64,000 bases of DNA. It comes from Micrasema longulum (Eukaryota > Arthropoda > Insecta > Trichoptera > Brachycentridae). Numbering within the stretch: position 1 is the stretch's first letter; each line of letters starts with the position of its first letter. The stretch is taken from the NCBI GenBank assembly GCA_022494885.1, contig JAGVSM010001691.1, forward strand, positions 124,001 through 188,000. Direction: 5' to 3'. Under the pieces are notes generated by a model. It ran no database searches, had not been told where the DNA came from, and was given only the letters and a program-made list of their open reading frames with translations. Made by a program: the position numbers and the translations under genes. Below are positions 11,855 to 22,629 of the stretch, one piece after another.

Positions 11855-12045
11855 GTCAATGTTTGATTATGTCCAAATGCTTGCAGACTGGCTGGATATC
11901 CTCCCTAGGGAGTTGTTCATATTTAAATTTATTTCAACAGAGAGAGAAATCATTTTTGAGAAGGGAATATGGAAGTCTAAGCATTTACAGGGCTAATGAC
12001 CTGTAATTGGGTGGTTTAAGTGGCCACTTTACACACTGTTTTAAT
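11855..12045 (+). repeat. Foldback repeat family, copy 5
   Basis: Well preserved forward arm: TTATGTCCAAATGCTTGCAG, the exact palindrome CTCCCTAGGGAG at 11901-11912, TTTCAACAGAGAGAG, then the central block up to GGCCACTTTACACACTGT. It stops just before the inverted-repeat element that begins at 12144. Confidence 0.85.
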
Positions 12046-12143
12046 ACATTTAAATATTACTGGTGTTCAAAACTTCTCTTTTATATCTCTGATTATTGTT
12101 TTTGTCACATAACACTTTTATCCATTATGTCTTCAATATCAAA

Positions 12144-13672
12144 ATACGCTACAATTGAACGTAGTTATGCAGAAAGCAGCCCGATTAAAAAAACTGATAA
12201 AGTGCTATTATCGGGTGCAGTAAGGTCAATACTATGTTCTGCTAAAAAATCCCAGGCTGCTTTCATCCAAACAACTGTAATAATTACCTTCTGAAAATAG
12301 TGTTGATCACAAAAAAAGCATTTCTCGATATGCAGAAAACACCCATAGCACTAGAGAAAACTACAGTATAGATGCTGATGGAAAGATTAATGCCTAAAAA
12401 AATTGAGTTGTCTTTTATAAATTAAAGTGGAAAAATATGTATGAGTTTTGATTTTATAAATTAAATAGTTGACCCGACAGATGTTGTCCTGCCCAAACTT
12501 TGGCTTGCCTGCTATTATCTAGGTACCTAATTATTAATGAAAAATACTTTTTATTAATAAATAGGTACCTAGGTACTTGTTTATGATTAAATTCCATAAA
12601 AAAAATAAAAAAAATTCAAATATGGCATTATTTTTGCAAATGTCAAACTCCGGTCGTCTCACCAACGAAAGGGTGTACTTATGTAAGAGTACGATTTTTA
12701 AAAATGTATTGAATTAAATATTATTTTCGTGTTACCAAAAATCAAATAAAAAGAAATTAATGTGTAGAAATTATAAGGAATTTAAGGAAAGAATCTGATT
12801 GAGATCCACAAAAAAACAAATGCTGATTGTAAACATTAAAAAACAAGATTTTTATATACACAACAAAACCACACCTTTCCATTTTTTTGAAAATGCATTT
12901 TCCTCGAATGCAACCCTGGTAGATCAATGAATAAAACATTTATGCTCCTATCTTCTTTTTTACATATTTGATTAAAGATTTTAATATCTATGAACACGCA
13001 CAGCGCAAAGATCTATATTTCTCTGATAACCGCACTCAAATCGGTTAAGCCGTTTAGGAGGAGTACGGTGACATCACACGTACAGAGGAATTAAATATAA
13101 AGATTAATTTAAAAACACCTGTTGTAAAAAAAAACATATTTTAAACATAACTTCTTACATTCAAAGTTAAAATAAGGTATCATTCGGTATTAGATCTGTC
13201 TGTTTTCTGCAAAATGCGTATTTCAAATTGTGTGGTCAGCCAGACTAAAAAATTCCAAAATTCCTTTTGTACATAATTAAATTATTTTAAATGTTGGTTT
13301 AACAAAATCATTTTGTGATTCTTTAAAATTAAGTACCCTTTTATAAATAAATGATAAAACATTCAAAACATAATTACACAAATACGTCAGAGTTTTACTA
13401 GGGCTGGCTGTTTTCTGCAAAATCCACATCTTATGTTGTGTTGACAGCCAGACTTTAAAATCATTCAAACTGGTCAAATACACTATTAAACTCTTTTTGC
13501 ATTATAAAGACAACAAAAGCATGTAGTATTTATCACTTGTCAAAGTGAAAAAACATTCTAACTGTTGTGTAGATTTTTTGATTATTCACTATTTTCTCGA
13601 AGGTGCTATTATCTCAGTTTCGCTTTTCTATGGCTGGCCGCTTTCTGCATAACTATGTTCAATTGGTACACT
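12144..13672. mobile_element. Non-autonomous TIR element, copy 1, split by a Helitron
   Basis: The ends form a long terminal inverted repeat. The left end (12144-12230) shows CAATTGAACGTAGTTATGCA and GAAAGCAGCC; the right end (about 13595-13672) shows the complement, GGCCGCTTTCTGCATAACTA and TTCAATTG. Inside are two ~48-bp motifs about 208 bp apart (13190-13250 and 13405-13455), each GCTG-TTTTCTGCAAAAT...GACAGCCAG with inverted ends. A second copy in reverse orientation lies at 46497-47385 (about 890 bp). Removing the Helitron from this copy leaves nearly the same length. No transposase; superfamily unknown (long-TIR MITE). Confidence 0.7.
12465..13098 (-). mobile_element. Non-autonomous Helitron-like element, full length
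   Basis: Read on the minus strand, it starts near 13098 with CCTCTGTACGTGTGATGT and an AACGGCTTAACCGATTTGAG phrase. It ends at about 12465 with GGACAACATCTGTCGGGTCA and ACTAT, close to the CTAGT-type 3' end of insect Helitrons. A short hairpin (CCAAAGTTTGG) lies just before. Related copies are at 19235, 35795, 55980 and 59440, and a 3' end at 57270-57509. It splits the TIR element around it with no obvious target duplication, as expected for Helitrons. No Rep/helicase ORF. Confidence 0.7.
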
Positions 13673-13799
13673 ATGCAGTACTTCTTTTAATGAGGGGAAG
13701 AAATATAAAGTACCTAATGCACATTTAAGAAAAATGTATTTATCTATTTTTTTTATTTATAATCAAACATTTTTGCAGTTTTATTAAATACTTTTTTAA

Positions 13800-14260
13800 A
13801 TAAAAATTTATTTATTTACCCTTACGGATTACTACAATTATTTTATAAAAATAATAAATCATTTTTTATTTATACTCTGTTGTTAATCATTATATTTTTT
13901 CTTTGTTTTGTCTCGTAGTTTATTGTATAATTTCAGTTCCTGATTTATTAGTCTCGATTGACCTTGTCTTGTTTTGGAATGTTGTACGTGGTATTGTTCT
14001 GATATTTTTGTATTATGTCCATGTTTATTACAATTTTTTTCAAGTTTAAGATTTTTGTCTACAATAATATCAGTGGTTAACTTATAAATAAATTTTAAAG
14101 ATTCTCGTTGAAAAAGTTCATTCACATTTAATTGTTTAGTTTTTTTAAAGAATTCTTTAGGTGGTGTTAGATAAGGGAGGTCATATACTAGCTTCAATAT
14201 TTAATTTTGCTGTCGTTGTAGTCTGTTTATGTCATTTTGGTTTCCTGTTCCCAAAAGTGG
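13800..14260 (-). pseudogene. LINE relic L3, C-terminal region and 3' end
   Basis: A 104-codon minus-strand ORF starts at 14197 with LVYDLPYLTPPKEFF and ends with SKTRQGQSRLI and ELKLYNKL. These are the post-RT conserved blocks of a LINE polyprotein (QNKILRLVxxLPYLTP; TRxGxxSLxxxxxKLYNxL). The 3' end carries AATCCGTAAGGGTAAATAAA, also found after L3 copies at 54320-54835 and 57185-57262. The frame upstream of 14197 is lost. The copy is 5'-truncated. Confidence 0.75.
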
Positions 14261-15394
14261 ATGCGTATAACACATTTTAAGATTTTAATTTTCTTATTTT
14301 TTACTCAAGCTAAAATTCTACTAAGCCACTTTCTGTACCTTGTTGGTGGTGTTTTAAATTTATACTAACTTATATTAAATAATCTCAAATTATAAAAACA
14401 ATGAATTGACAGATATAATAAACAGCCGGAAAGATATATTGGTTACATTGACATCGGCAATTTGTGTTTTGTGTGAATTTTTTTTTTACGTGTCTTGTTT
14501 GATGTGATTGCATAATACTATGGAATGCTAATGGACAAATTGTAAACGAATAATTTTCTCAGTTTTTTATTGATTTTATTTTATGAAAATATTCAACACA
14601 CTCACTATCATAATAACATTCACACGAAATTTATAAATATAAGACGGTTCAATTTCACAATTTAATAAAATAATTAGACAAAATAAATGTAATTGCACTT
14701 CTGATTGTTGTTTAAATTTTTTAAATTTCTTATACAAAATAATATAATATCTGTGCGCATCGTGTTTTAAATAAGATCTGTATGCATTGCATTATTGGTG
14801 GTATTGCCAGAAGCTAAAGTATTAATCTGTAAGACTGAAGAAAGAAGAAGGAAGAAAAGAAGCAAGACGGGGTACCTCCTGGGTGTTATTACTCTCCTAA
14901 CACAAGTCCAACCCTGAGGCGCTTTTAATTTACACCCTGACAGCACTAGGGGAAGATTCTAGTTTACGGAATGATCACTACTGGGTACTGTATTTACTGA
15001 TCGGGTAAGGAATGAAAAACCTCAGACTGAAAAAACTTTTGGAGACAGGCAGAATAATCCATCGTTATGGGCTTATTTATTATTTTATGTTTTCATATTT
15101 AGAAAATGTATTAAAAAAAGTAAAAACGCTTCAAGATTTTCTACAATATGAATTTTCAACAGTTTTCTGCAAAAGGTAAAAAGATTATAAAACAATTATT
15201 ACTTTAAGAAGAAAATAGACACACCTTTCCACCTTGTATCTATATTATTTGAAAATATAAGTTATGTGATGAAAAAAATCATTTTTAGAAGTAATTAGAT
15301 TTTAAAGAAAAAAATAATACTTGCGTTCTTATAATTTACTCAAATACTTCATTTTATGGACTGTTTTAAACTTGTTGGAAATAACATATTTGAA
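14261..15394. other. AT-rich stretch, nothing recognised
   Basis: A small patch at 14860-15010 (GCAAGACGGGGTACCTCCTG) is less AT-rich but gives no ORF or repeat match. The rest is low-complexity. Confidence 0.35.
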
Positions 15395-15490
15395 AACGAG
15401 AATCAAGTTGGGGTACAGTGGGATTTAAACAACGAGCCTTGAGCCGTGAGTCCGAGACACTAGCCACGGGACCATAACCCGATTGATATT
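15395..15490 (-). repeat. SINE-B copy 1 (tRNA-like head)
   Basis: On the minus strand: GGGTTATGGTCCCGTGGCTA, GTGTCTCGGACTCACGGCTC, AAGGCTCGTTG. Compared with the other copies this is a tRNA-derived head: an A-box-like GTGGCTAGT and an anticodon-arm-like GGACTCA...(A)AAGG. Copies are at 42640-42760, 43488-43600, 51661-51755 and 53960-54035. The source tRNA is unclear (an Arg-like tRNA is possible). Confidence 0.55.
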
Positions 15491-15894
15491 AAATAATTTA
15501 AAAAACATTAGGACAACTGAGCTTTCAGTTATTTTAATTTAAAAATAATCTGGACCGGTAATACTAAATATCAAATTGTATCCATAGGTATATTATATTT
15601 GCAGTTTTTAAAAAAACTTTTTGCCTTTTACTTTTTCATTTATTTTATACGATAATTTTATTTTTTCGTCACATACAATCGTGTTCAATTGAGTGATTTG
15701 AATAAGCTTAGTATGATTTTGAATTGAAGCAATAGTAACAAATGCATTTTGTCTCAGTTAAAATAAAAGCAAAATTGTAAAGTATAAATAAAAACCAAAA
15801 AAAATAGTTAATCTACTCGTTTTTATATGTCAATCGCTAATAAAAAATGGTTTATTTACCAAACAGAGTAATAAATGTGTTTTTTCAAATTGAC
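15491..15894. other. AT-rich stretch, nothing recognised
   Basis: Low-complexity sequence between a SINE head and the GC-rich island. No support for any feature. Confidence 0.35.
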
Positions 15895-16640
15895 GAAAAA
15901 ATCCTGTTAGAGCAGGTAAAGTGATAGATCTGTGCGGTCCGACCCCTCCATTCCTACTAATCTCACGCTCGGACTCCTCCGTGACGGAAAAGCTTGCCAA
16001 AATGCGGATAAATGTTGGCGGGAAACGCTTGTCATTCATTCCGATACAGGAAAAACCGATCGACATTGATTCCATCCCCCGACCCTGCGCCGCGCCCCCA
16101 GCGCCCAGCCCCCAGCCCCAAGCCCCCCGGCAGCGGTGGCGTGTCGTGCACCGACCCCCGTTACAGCTCCGACCGCCGAAAGCAATTACGCCAGAAACGG
16201 TTCAGTAACAAACTCCGGAAACCGAAATAAATCAACTTTATAATTAGTGCAACTGCAACCGATACTATCGTCCTGCAGCGAGGATCATTTGAATAATGCG
16301 TAAGGCTTTGTTTTACCCGTTACGGCTGGCCGGAAAAGTACACGGAACAAAACGCCGCTATATCATTACACCCGGGTTGTACCGTCATTATGCGATTCGG
16401 TACATACGTCACGCAGCCTAAATACACATGTTCATATTTGTGTTCCCTCGCGTAACACAAATATATTAAGTATTTATAAAGCGAGCCGACTTGTTCAAGT
16501 CGTGACTTGCAGAGAAAACAGTCGTGGCGCTCCAAAATGTCAGTCGTGGCAATTTTGCGCTGCCTAAATTTCAAATGACAGTCAAACTTAACCCCGTAAA
16601 AACTAACAAACTAACTTTTCACGATCATTGCACGCACAAT
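15895..16640. other. Strongly GC-rich unique island
   Basis: The sharpest composition change of the window. It includes a C-rich tract at 16075-16130 (CGCCGCGCCCCCAGCGCCCA), a cAMP-response-type TACGTCACG at 16405, and balanced sequence on to 16600. Two overlapping plus-strand ORFs (95 codons from 15921 and 72 from 16012) are Pro/Arg-rich because of the C tract and show no domain. Neither end has a good splice signal that I can defend. It could be a promoter/5' exon or enhancer of a gene outside the window. Confidence 0.4.
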
Positions 16641-17230
16641 GGTTTGCAGTGTACACACTTCTTTATTCACGTAGAAATAACTCCTTCTTGACGCCTACAA
16701 TATTTAGTTACAAGAGGTATAACATTTTTTTCACAGCGAAAATAAATTTTGTTTCCGTATCTTTTCTCTGTTTCATATTCGTACCGACAATAAAATTACT
16801 ACACCAATGTTATTATTTGTTTGTTGAAGCAAAAAAATAAAGTCCTTATTTTCTGCATTATTGGTTGCATCAGTTTTGAATATGATCAACCGAGGTAGTA
16901 AATACCACGTTGGATAAATATTGGATTATTTAGTTATATTGTATTTTTGCGGATAGTAAAACATTATATTTTGACTACGCAGGTGATTTAAATATAAAAA
17001 AATACAATTATAAGTGGTAAACATTAAGTTTTATCATTATAATGTATCATGATGTAACTTTTATTTTATTTGCTTTCTGCATGAAAAATTTCGGTCTGAA
17101 GTCCAGTATCAGTCTGAATATGCCCATTGGAGGGTAAAAGCGCAAATGGGTTGAAAAATCTTAGTCGTAAATATAAGTTATTACATCATTACAATGGAAT
17201 TCCATCAAGAATTGCCAAGAAATAATTTTA
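16641..17230. other. AT-rich stretch, nothing recognised
   Basis: No gene or repeat recognised. TTTGCTTTCTGCATG near 17070 recalls the TIR of the 12 kb element but is too short to call. Confidence 0.35.
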
Positions 17231-17339
17231 ATTAAATATTATAAATCATTCTTTATATTTCATATTATGGTAGTCAGAAATCGCACCTGAACCTTAAACA
17301 AACAACCTATATTAAAAATGATATTATTAACAATAATTT

Positions 17340-17480
17340 TAGGTTTTCTTAGCTCTTAAAAGACTGTGGTAAATAATCCCTTTACGCGCGGTGATGTAAC
17401 ATCGTGTTACCACTAGTAAAAGACGGAATATTCTAAAGTTCAGACATTTGAAAATAAAAACAAAAGGACATACTGTTTAT
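17340..17480 (+). repeat. Dispersed repeat with GTAACAT palindrome, copy 1
   Basis: CTTTACGCGCGGTGATGTAA, CATCGTGTTACCACTAG and the flanking ~80 bp match, in reverse orientation, 48470-48620 (GTAACATGATGTTACATCAC). The shared core GTAACATSRTGTTAC is nearly self-complementary. Family unknown. Confidence 0.5.
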
Positions 17481-17559
17481 TAATTCCTTTTCCATAATTT
17501 ATGCGAAAAAACATATAATATAACCCTTTTATGGAAAATAAAATAAAATCACAAATACA

Positions 17560-18290
17560 CCGCTCATGTTACGCGCGTGCGTTCCCCGTCACTGTCATCA
17601 ACCGACTGAAGACTGAATCTGTTTTAGACAACACCCGCCGCAGAACAGCGTCTCTGTCTTGTAATGATTTCTATCTTCGTACTCTCTATTGTATAAAGTA
17701 TCTGTAAAGATGGGTTGCTGAATTAGCTGTCATTTATCGCGTAGCAAGGATAAATATTTTTTGTATTAATATTTGGCATAGTTAGACATTTTTTTTTCCG
17801 AATCGGGTGTGAAAATGTCCATTTGAAGATTAAAAAAAACACGAATTCATCATTTAAAAAATAAGAGAGTTATATCAAGTCTTGTGTCATATGTCGACTA
17901 GTTTGACATCACAGCCACATAAGAGTTAATCTGATTTCAGTACGTTGGTTTATTTTAAGGACCATTTAACAGGATGGAAAAAATAAATTTATATAATTTT
18001 GCTAATTAAGAACTGTTTCCAAACCCATCAATATAACGACTGTCCGCTTTCGTGTCCAACTCTATTAAAACCTCGTCGACTTACATCCTAACGTTAGGGA
18101 AGAGCGATATATTTTATGAAGGATTTCGCCGATATTAGATGGATGTTATCTCTCCGCGTCCACAAGCCTTGACATGTAATGAAGAATTCAGGACATTATC
18201 CCTCGCCATTGCCAGAAGGCATGTCATTCTCGAGGAAGCTCTCGGAAATACCAGAAGACGGGAACATTTTCCTAAGGGGTTAAAATAGAA
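17560..18290. other. Unique islands, possible regulatory DNA
   Basis: Two GC-richer patches, 17570-17720 (ACGCGCGTGCGTTCCCCGTC) and 18030-18290 (CGACTGTCCGCTTTCGTGTC), flank AT-rich sequence. No repeat partner, no ORF above 60 codons. Candidate single-copy non-coding elements; inferred only. Confidence 0.28.
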
Positions 18291-18554
18291 CGATACAAAA
18301 CTTTATTGATAGACAATATATAAATAATCGCTCTGGAATTTAAAGATGAAGTTTAATGAAAAATCTTAATTTTATACAATACATCATAATGTTGTTTCTG
18401 ATTCTTTTAGTTTCAAGCAATTCGTTACGCGTCATTTATATCTACGATACAATAAAACACTTTTTATGTTATTTATTAAACACATTTTACAAATTTATGC
18501 ATTTGTAAATAAAAATATGTTTTGGAAAATTAAACCAAATTATAATTTTAATAT

Positions 18555-18652
18555 TACCCCTGTCCGCATCCAATGGTACATCGGGCATTGCATTAGTACA
18601 CTAAATGCAACGTTTATCGACCATCTATTACATCAAGATAGGGTGATCAGCC
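18555..18652 (-). repeat. SINE-A 3' part
   Basis: TCCGCATCCAATGGTACATC, GGGCATTGCATTAGTAC and GATAGGGTGATCAGCC match, position for position, the 3' half of the complete SINE-A at 61918-62157 (TCCGCACCTAATAGTGCATA, GGGCACTGCATTGGTAAC). The tRNA head is missing. Confidence 0.6.
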
Positions 18653-18654
18653 AA

Positions 18655-19200
18655 CATACCGACTCGCCTAATTTCAGTGATCGGCAAGGTGCTGGAAAAG
18701 ATAATCATCAATCGAGTCAACTGGCATTTTTATCGCCAGAGTAAGTTTTTTCAAAGCAGTTTGGGTTCATCTCTCAAACTCAACAGAAAATGCTCTCAAT
18801 GATTTCGCCAGGATGATAAAAATAGAACTGCATAATAACAAATTGATTGTAGCGATCTCGCTTGACATCCGAGGAGTCTTTGATAATGCGTGGTTGCCAT
18901 TCTTGATAATGCGTGGTGGCCATTCTTAAAAGTGCGTGGTGGCCATTCTTGATAATGCGTGGTGGCCATTCTTGATGTGCCAACTAAACATGCAATAGTG
19001 CCATCGAAACATGTTTATACGTATAAAAAATTACCATCACCAAAGAAGAATTAAATTGTTTCACTTCGATGCTGCACTAGAAAATATTACAACCATGGGG
19101 TGTGTTCAAGGATCCTCCCGTCGACCAAGGTTTTGGAACTTCATCGTTGATGATATTGTTCAGAAGGATTTGGGCCAGAAATTCAATTGACAGCAATTGC
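18655..19200 (+). pseudogene. R1-like LINE reverse-transcriptase relic L6
   Basis: Plus-strand frames show ISVIGKVLEKIIINRVNWHF (RT N-terminal block), then LNDFARMIKIE and ISLDIRGVFDNAW (motif A, with the catalytic Asp of SLDI). After a tandem expansion, GCVQGSS...FWNFIVDDI (motif B region) follows. The phrase SLDIxGAFDNAWWP is characteristic of R1-clade RTs. Many stops and frameshifts; only about 550 bp remain. No insertion into rDNA is visible, so this is a genomic relic. Confidence 0.8.
18882..18973 (+). repeat. Four tandem 23-bp units inside an RT motif
   Basis: GATAATGCGTGGTKGCCATT plus CTT is repeated four times, the third unit starting AAAAGTGCG. The unit encodes the DNAWWP stretch that follows RT motif A, so the array is an expansion of a conserved coding segment of the dead R1-like element. 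As 23 is not a multiple of three, each unit shifts the frame. Confidence 0.9.
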
Positions 19201-19234
19201 GCAAATTTATTTAATTAAACTACACATTTATTTT

Positions 19235-19885
19235 TTATCTTCAATATACATAAAAGGCAATGTTTGAATGGTTATCTTCGATTGACTCGATAACTACATG
19301 AACGATTTCCGTGCGGTTTTCAGATAAATGTACGCCTTTGCCGCGAGAAAGTTTAAAGTTCATAAAATCTCAATTTATTAAGTACAAAAAAGTAAGGATC
19401 GTTTATTTTTTTTTTCATCACCAGGGTTGCGTTCGCCGAGAATGCGCATACAAAAAAAATGGATGAATGTTATTTTTTTGTTTATAAAAAAAGTTTTTTA
19501 TTGAATGTTTACAAACAACATTGGTCTTTTTTAGATCCCAATCAGATTATTTCATTGAATTTCTTATAATTTCCACCTATTTATTCCTTTTTACTGGATT
19601 TTTGGTTTTCTTAAATTAATATCAATTCTGTACATTTTTGAAAATCCCATTCCTGACTAAAGTGCATCCCTGAGCAGAGTTTGACATTTGCTACAAGAAT
19701 TCTTTATTTTAAAATAATTTATTATTTTATGTTTTGGAATTCAAACATAAACAAGTACTTAGGTACCAACTTGAAGTCAATTTTTAAATACCTATTATTT
19801 TTAGATTTGGAATACAATCATAAGCAAGAACCTAGGTACCTATTTACCAATACAAAGTTACAACATCTTTTTTACGTTTATCCAA
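19235..19885 (+). mobile_element. Non-autonomous Helitron-like copy 2
   Basis: Shares blocks with the 12.5 kb Helitron: a TTTCCGTGCGGTTTTCAGAT region, ACCAGGGTTGCGTTCGCCGA, TTTACAAACAACATTGGTCT, GATCCCAATCAGATT, GAGTTTGACATTTGC and CCTAGGTACCTATTTA. The 5' region contains ATACATAAAAGGCAATGTTT. The 3' terminal CTGTCGGGT block is not recognisable, so the end is approximate. No ORF. Confidence 0.65.
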
Positions 19886-20034
19886 ACAGTTTTTTCTAAT
19901 GATGTTTTAGTAAAGTTTTGTCAGTACACTTAATTATGTTTAACCTTTAGAGGAAACACGGACCGACTTTTCTTCATCCAAACGGATTCACGTATTTTCT
20001 CTCTGAATTATGGCATTAGAGAAATATTTTTTTT

Positions 20035-20350
20035 TCAATAATAACAACAACAACAACAACAAACTGTCACGCCGTTTCCCCGTAAGGGTAAGAAGAGAGG
20101 ATAGATCGCCACATCACTCTATTTTTGCATTCAAATCTTACTTCCTCTACATTTATAGATCTTCCCATGCTCGCGCGCCGATTCTACCGAATTATGCCAT
20201 ATCCATCATCAAGTATTTGTTGTCTTTCTCAGTCTTCTTCTATTTCTGCATCCATAAACATTCTATTTGTAAATATTTTTAACCGTTCTTTCGTTGTCCA
20301 TTGGCTCTACATGTCCAAACTAGCGCAGAGCTCTTTTTTATGCATTAAAG
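20035..20350 (-). pseudogene. LINE relic L1, 3' end copy 2
   Basis: Reading the minus strand, the blocks align with the other L1 ends: TGGACATGTAGAGCCAATGG (HVE), a broken reading through AATAGAATGTTTATGGATGC, and ATTCTGTCGGCGCGCGAGCA (RRAC). It ends in a GTT-type microsatellite (AACAACAAC at 20041-20062). The plus-strand ORFs of 77 and 90 codons are shadows. Confidence 0.7.
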
Positions 20351-20810
20351 ATATGTAAAATTGGCGTGTTCACAAATTGTTTCGTTTTTTAAAAAATGGT
20401 TTATAATGAGAATTAGAATCATTCAAACCCGTAAAAAAGCACAGTTTTATCTGCTGTCTTCGGGCGCACGGCGCACGGTATACAAATATAGCTTTTTTTT
20501 AAAAACGCAAAACATACCGATACAGAAAATATTATTCTGATACTTTGTCTAAAAACATAACAAAATCGGTTCAGTTTAGAGGTGCGGAAAACGGTAGAGC
20601 GAAACGTCATTTTTTTATATTCTAACAAAAGGTCTGGCATGCAGTTGTCTTTTTTGCACAGTATTGGGGAGGCATCTGCAAGACAGTGACAGGAAAACAA
20701 TGTTTAAACACCTATTTATCAAAGTTCTCTGTCCTTACAATTTATCTAAACCGAGACACTTAAATAAAAATGTATACGTACATATCTAATTTTTACTAAT
20801 ACAATAATTG

Positions 20811-21070
20811 ATATCAAACTTTCGATAAAGTTCATTGAATCTATTAGGCAAGAACTCAAATCTAGCAATAGCAAAGCATTGCTGCGTTCAGCTTGTAATT
20901 TATAAAAGATGGCGGAGTTATGTTTTTGAAGATATATAAAATATCAAACTTTCGATAAAGTTCATTGAATCTATTAGGCAAGAACTCAAATCTAGCAATA
21001 GCTAAGCATTGCCGGGTTCAGCTCGTAATTTATAAAAGATGGCGGAGTTATGTTTTTGAAGATATATATT
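20811..21070 (+). repeat. Two tandem 130-bp units of a Helitron-like 3' end
   Basis: 20811-20940 and 20941-21070 differ at about six positions, so the duplication is young compared with its surroundings. Each unit holds AAACTTTCGATAAAGTTCAT, GCATTGCCGGGTTCAGCTCG and AAGATGGCGGAGTTATG. GCCGGGTTCAGCTCG also ends the Helitron-like copy near 36485, so the unit probably derives from that family's 3' end. Confidence 0.8.
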
Positions 21071-22290
21071 ATGAAGAATAATACAAATGCTTACTTACAA
21101 GTTAAATGTATTGTATGTATTCTTGTTGAAATTCCAAATAAAATGAAAAAAAACTTCTTTTTATTGTTTTAGCAGACAAAACAGATGATCTTAAAAGGAA
21201 AACAAAATGAGGATCAAAAGCCAAACCAGGTTTTGCTTTAGACAAAATAAATGCAAAGTTCATTACCAGAAAAAAAGACCAGCAACCCACCATTTACATA
21301 ATTGAATTCCGGTAGAAATTTATCTATCATGTTAAGGATTAACCATAGACCGTCACCTGAATTGATCCAAACACATTATGAATGCTTGTAAAAAAGCTGC
21401 AGCTCAAACAATCTTGTTCGGAGCACTAAACCAAGATTGAGCCTTGGATTACGTGTGCTTTGAGTGTGTGGGTAGATGCGGTCAAAATAAAATATGACAG
21501 AAAGAAATTGTAGTACATTAAAAGACAAATTGCCATCAGGTCTTGCCAGAGTGATAGAAGATAAATCATAAGGACCTGTCCAGAGAAGTAACATGAATAC
21601 ATTATGGATATGGTAAAAGCAATAAAATGTATTAATAATAGCTGGACACAAAATGTCAAACATTCTTCGATTGCATTGGCGTGTTGACGAACGACAGCAG
21701 TCCGCCTTCTCCTGGTGAGTTTTCTGTTGTTTCCTGGTCACTAGAGCAAATGTGGAGAAGCTTCTAAAACAGGCCATAGCTGAAACGTCCCACCCGATTC
21801 TTATATGTAAAATGTCTTAAAACCTATTTGAATTAATCTTTCTACTAAAATACTGCAGTTGAATTGTGAGGGTGTTTAATTTTCAATGTTAAACATAGAC
21901 AAAGAGTTTCGTATGGAACTTTTGAAATTTGACAAGTTAGTGTCCGCATTGGCTTTATTTGCAAACGTTTGCCCTTTTTATGAAATTTTCAATTACATTT
22001 TAATTGTAGATGGAATTCAATAATTAGTCGTCAAATTAACGTTTAAAGCTCAGGAATTGTCTGTGGATTATTTGTTCACACTTTTACCACCAGAAACCCC
22101 ATAAAAAAATATCTAGAGGTGTCAGATGACATTTTTACACTAATTGAATTTTGATAACTTACATTGATAGTTTTATTTCGATGCTTATTTTATTAGTATT
22201 TTATTTATTGATTTTATTAATTTTGTATGAATGCATGAATCTTTAACAATGATTTCATTTGAATAATTTCCACAGTTTATAACAATAGGC
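21071..22290. other. No recognised feature; 133-codon open frame on minus strand
   Basis: The minus strand is open for 133 codons at 21376-21777 (contains HQEKADCCRSSTRQCNRR). There is no recognisable domain, and a second overlapping frame of 77 codons is also open. A retro-derived or transposon-derived fragment is possible but I cannot name it. The rest is AT-rich. Confidence 0.25.
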
Positions 22291-22295
22291 CAACA

Positions 22296-22385
22296 GGCCT
22301 CGTGGTGTAATGGTCAGCACGTTTGCCTACCAAGCAAAAGATTTGATATTTCACACCCGAATATTATTATTATTATTATTTTCTT
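22296..22385 (+). repeat. SINE-A tRNA-like head
   Basis: GGCCTCGTGGTGTAATGGTC (A box) and AGCACGTTTGCCTACCAAGC match the heads at 29944 and 32791. The B box is damaged (ATTTGATATTTCACACCC). It ends in an (ATT)n run at 22363-22380. An RNA polymerase III promoter would be weak or dead here. Confidence 0.65.
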
Positions 22386-22629
22386 CTGATCATCTTTAAA
22401 AAAATACTGAGGCTGATATTTGTCATGACAATGAACGAACATTTAAGTCAAAGGTAATAAAAATATTGAAAGAAGCACATATTTAATTAATTTTGTTATT
22501 ATATACATCTTTTTCATTTCTCATTTTTTACTAACATAATTTGAATTATTGTCTTCGGTGTGAACAATTTTTTTGGTGTGTGTGTGGTACTGTTTGATTA
22601 CTCGATAAAATAAATAACAGATTTTGTAT

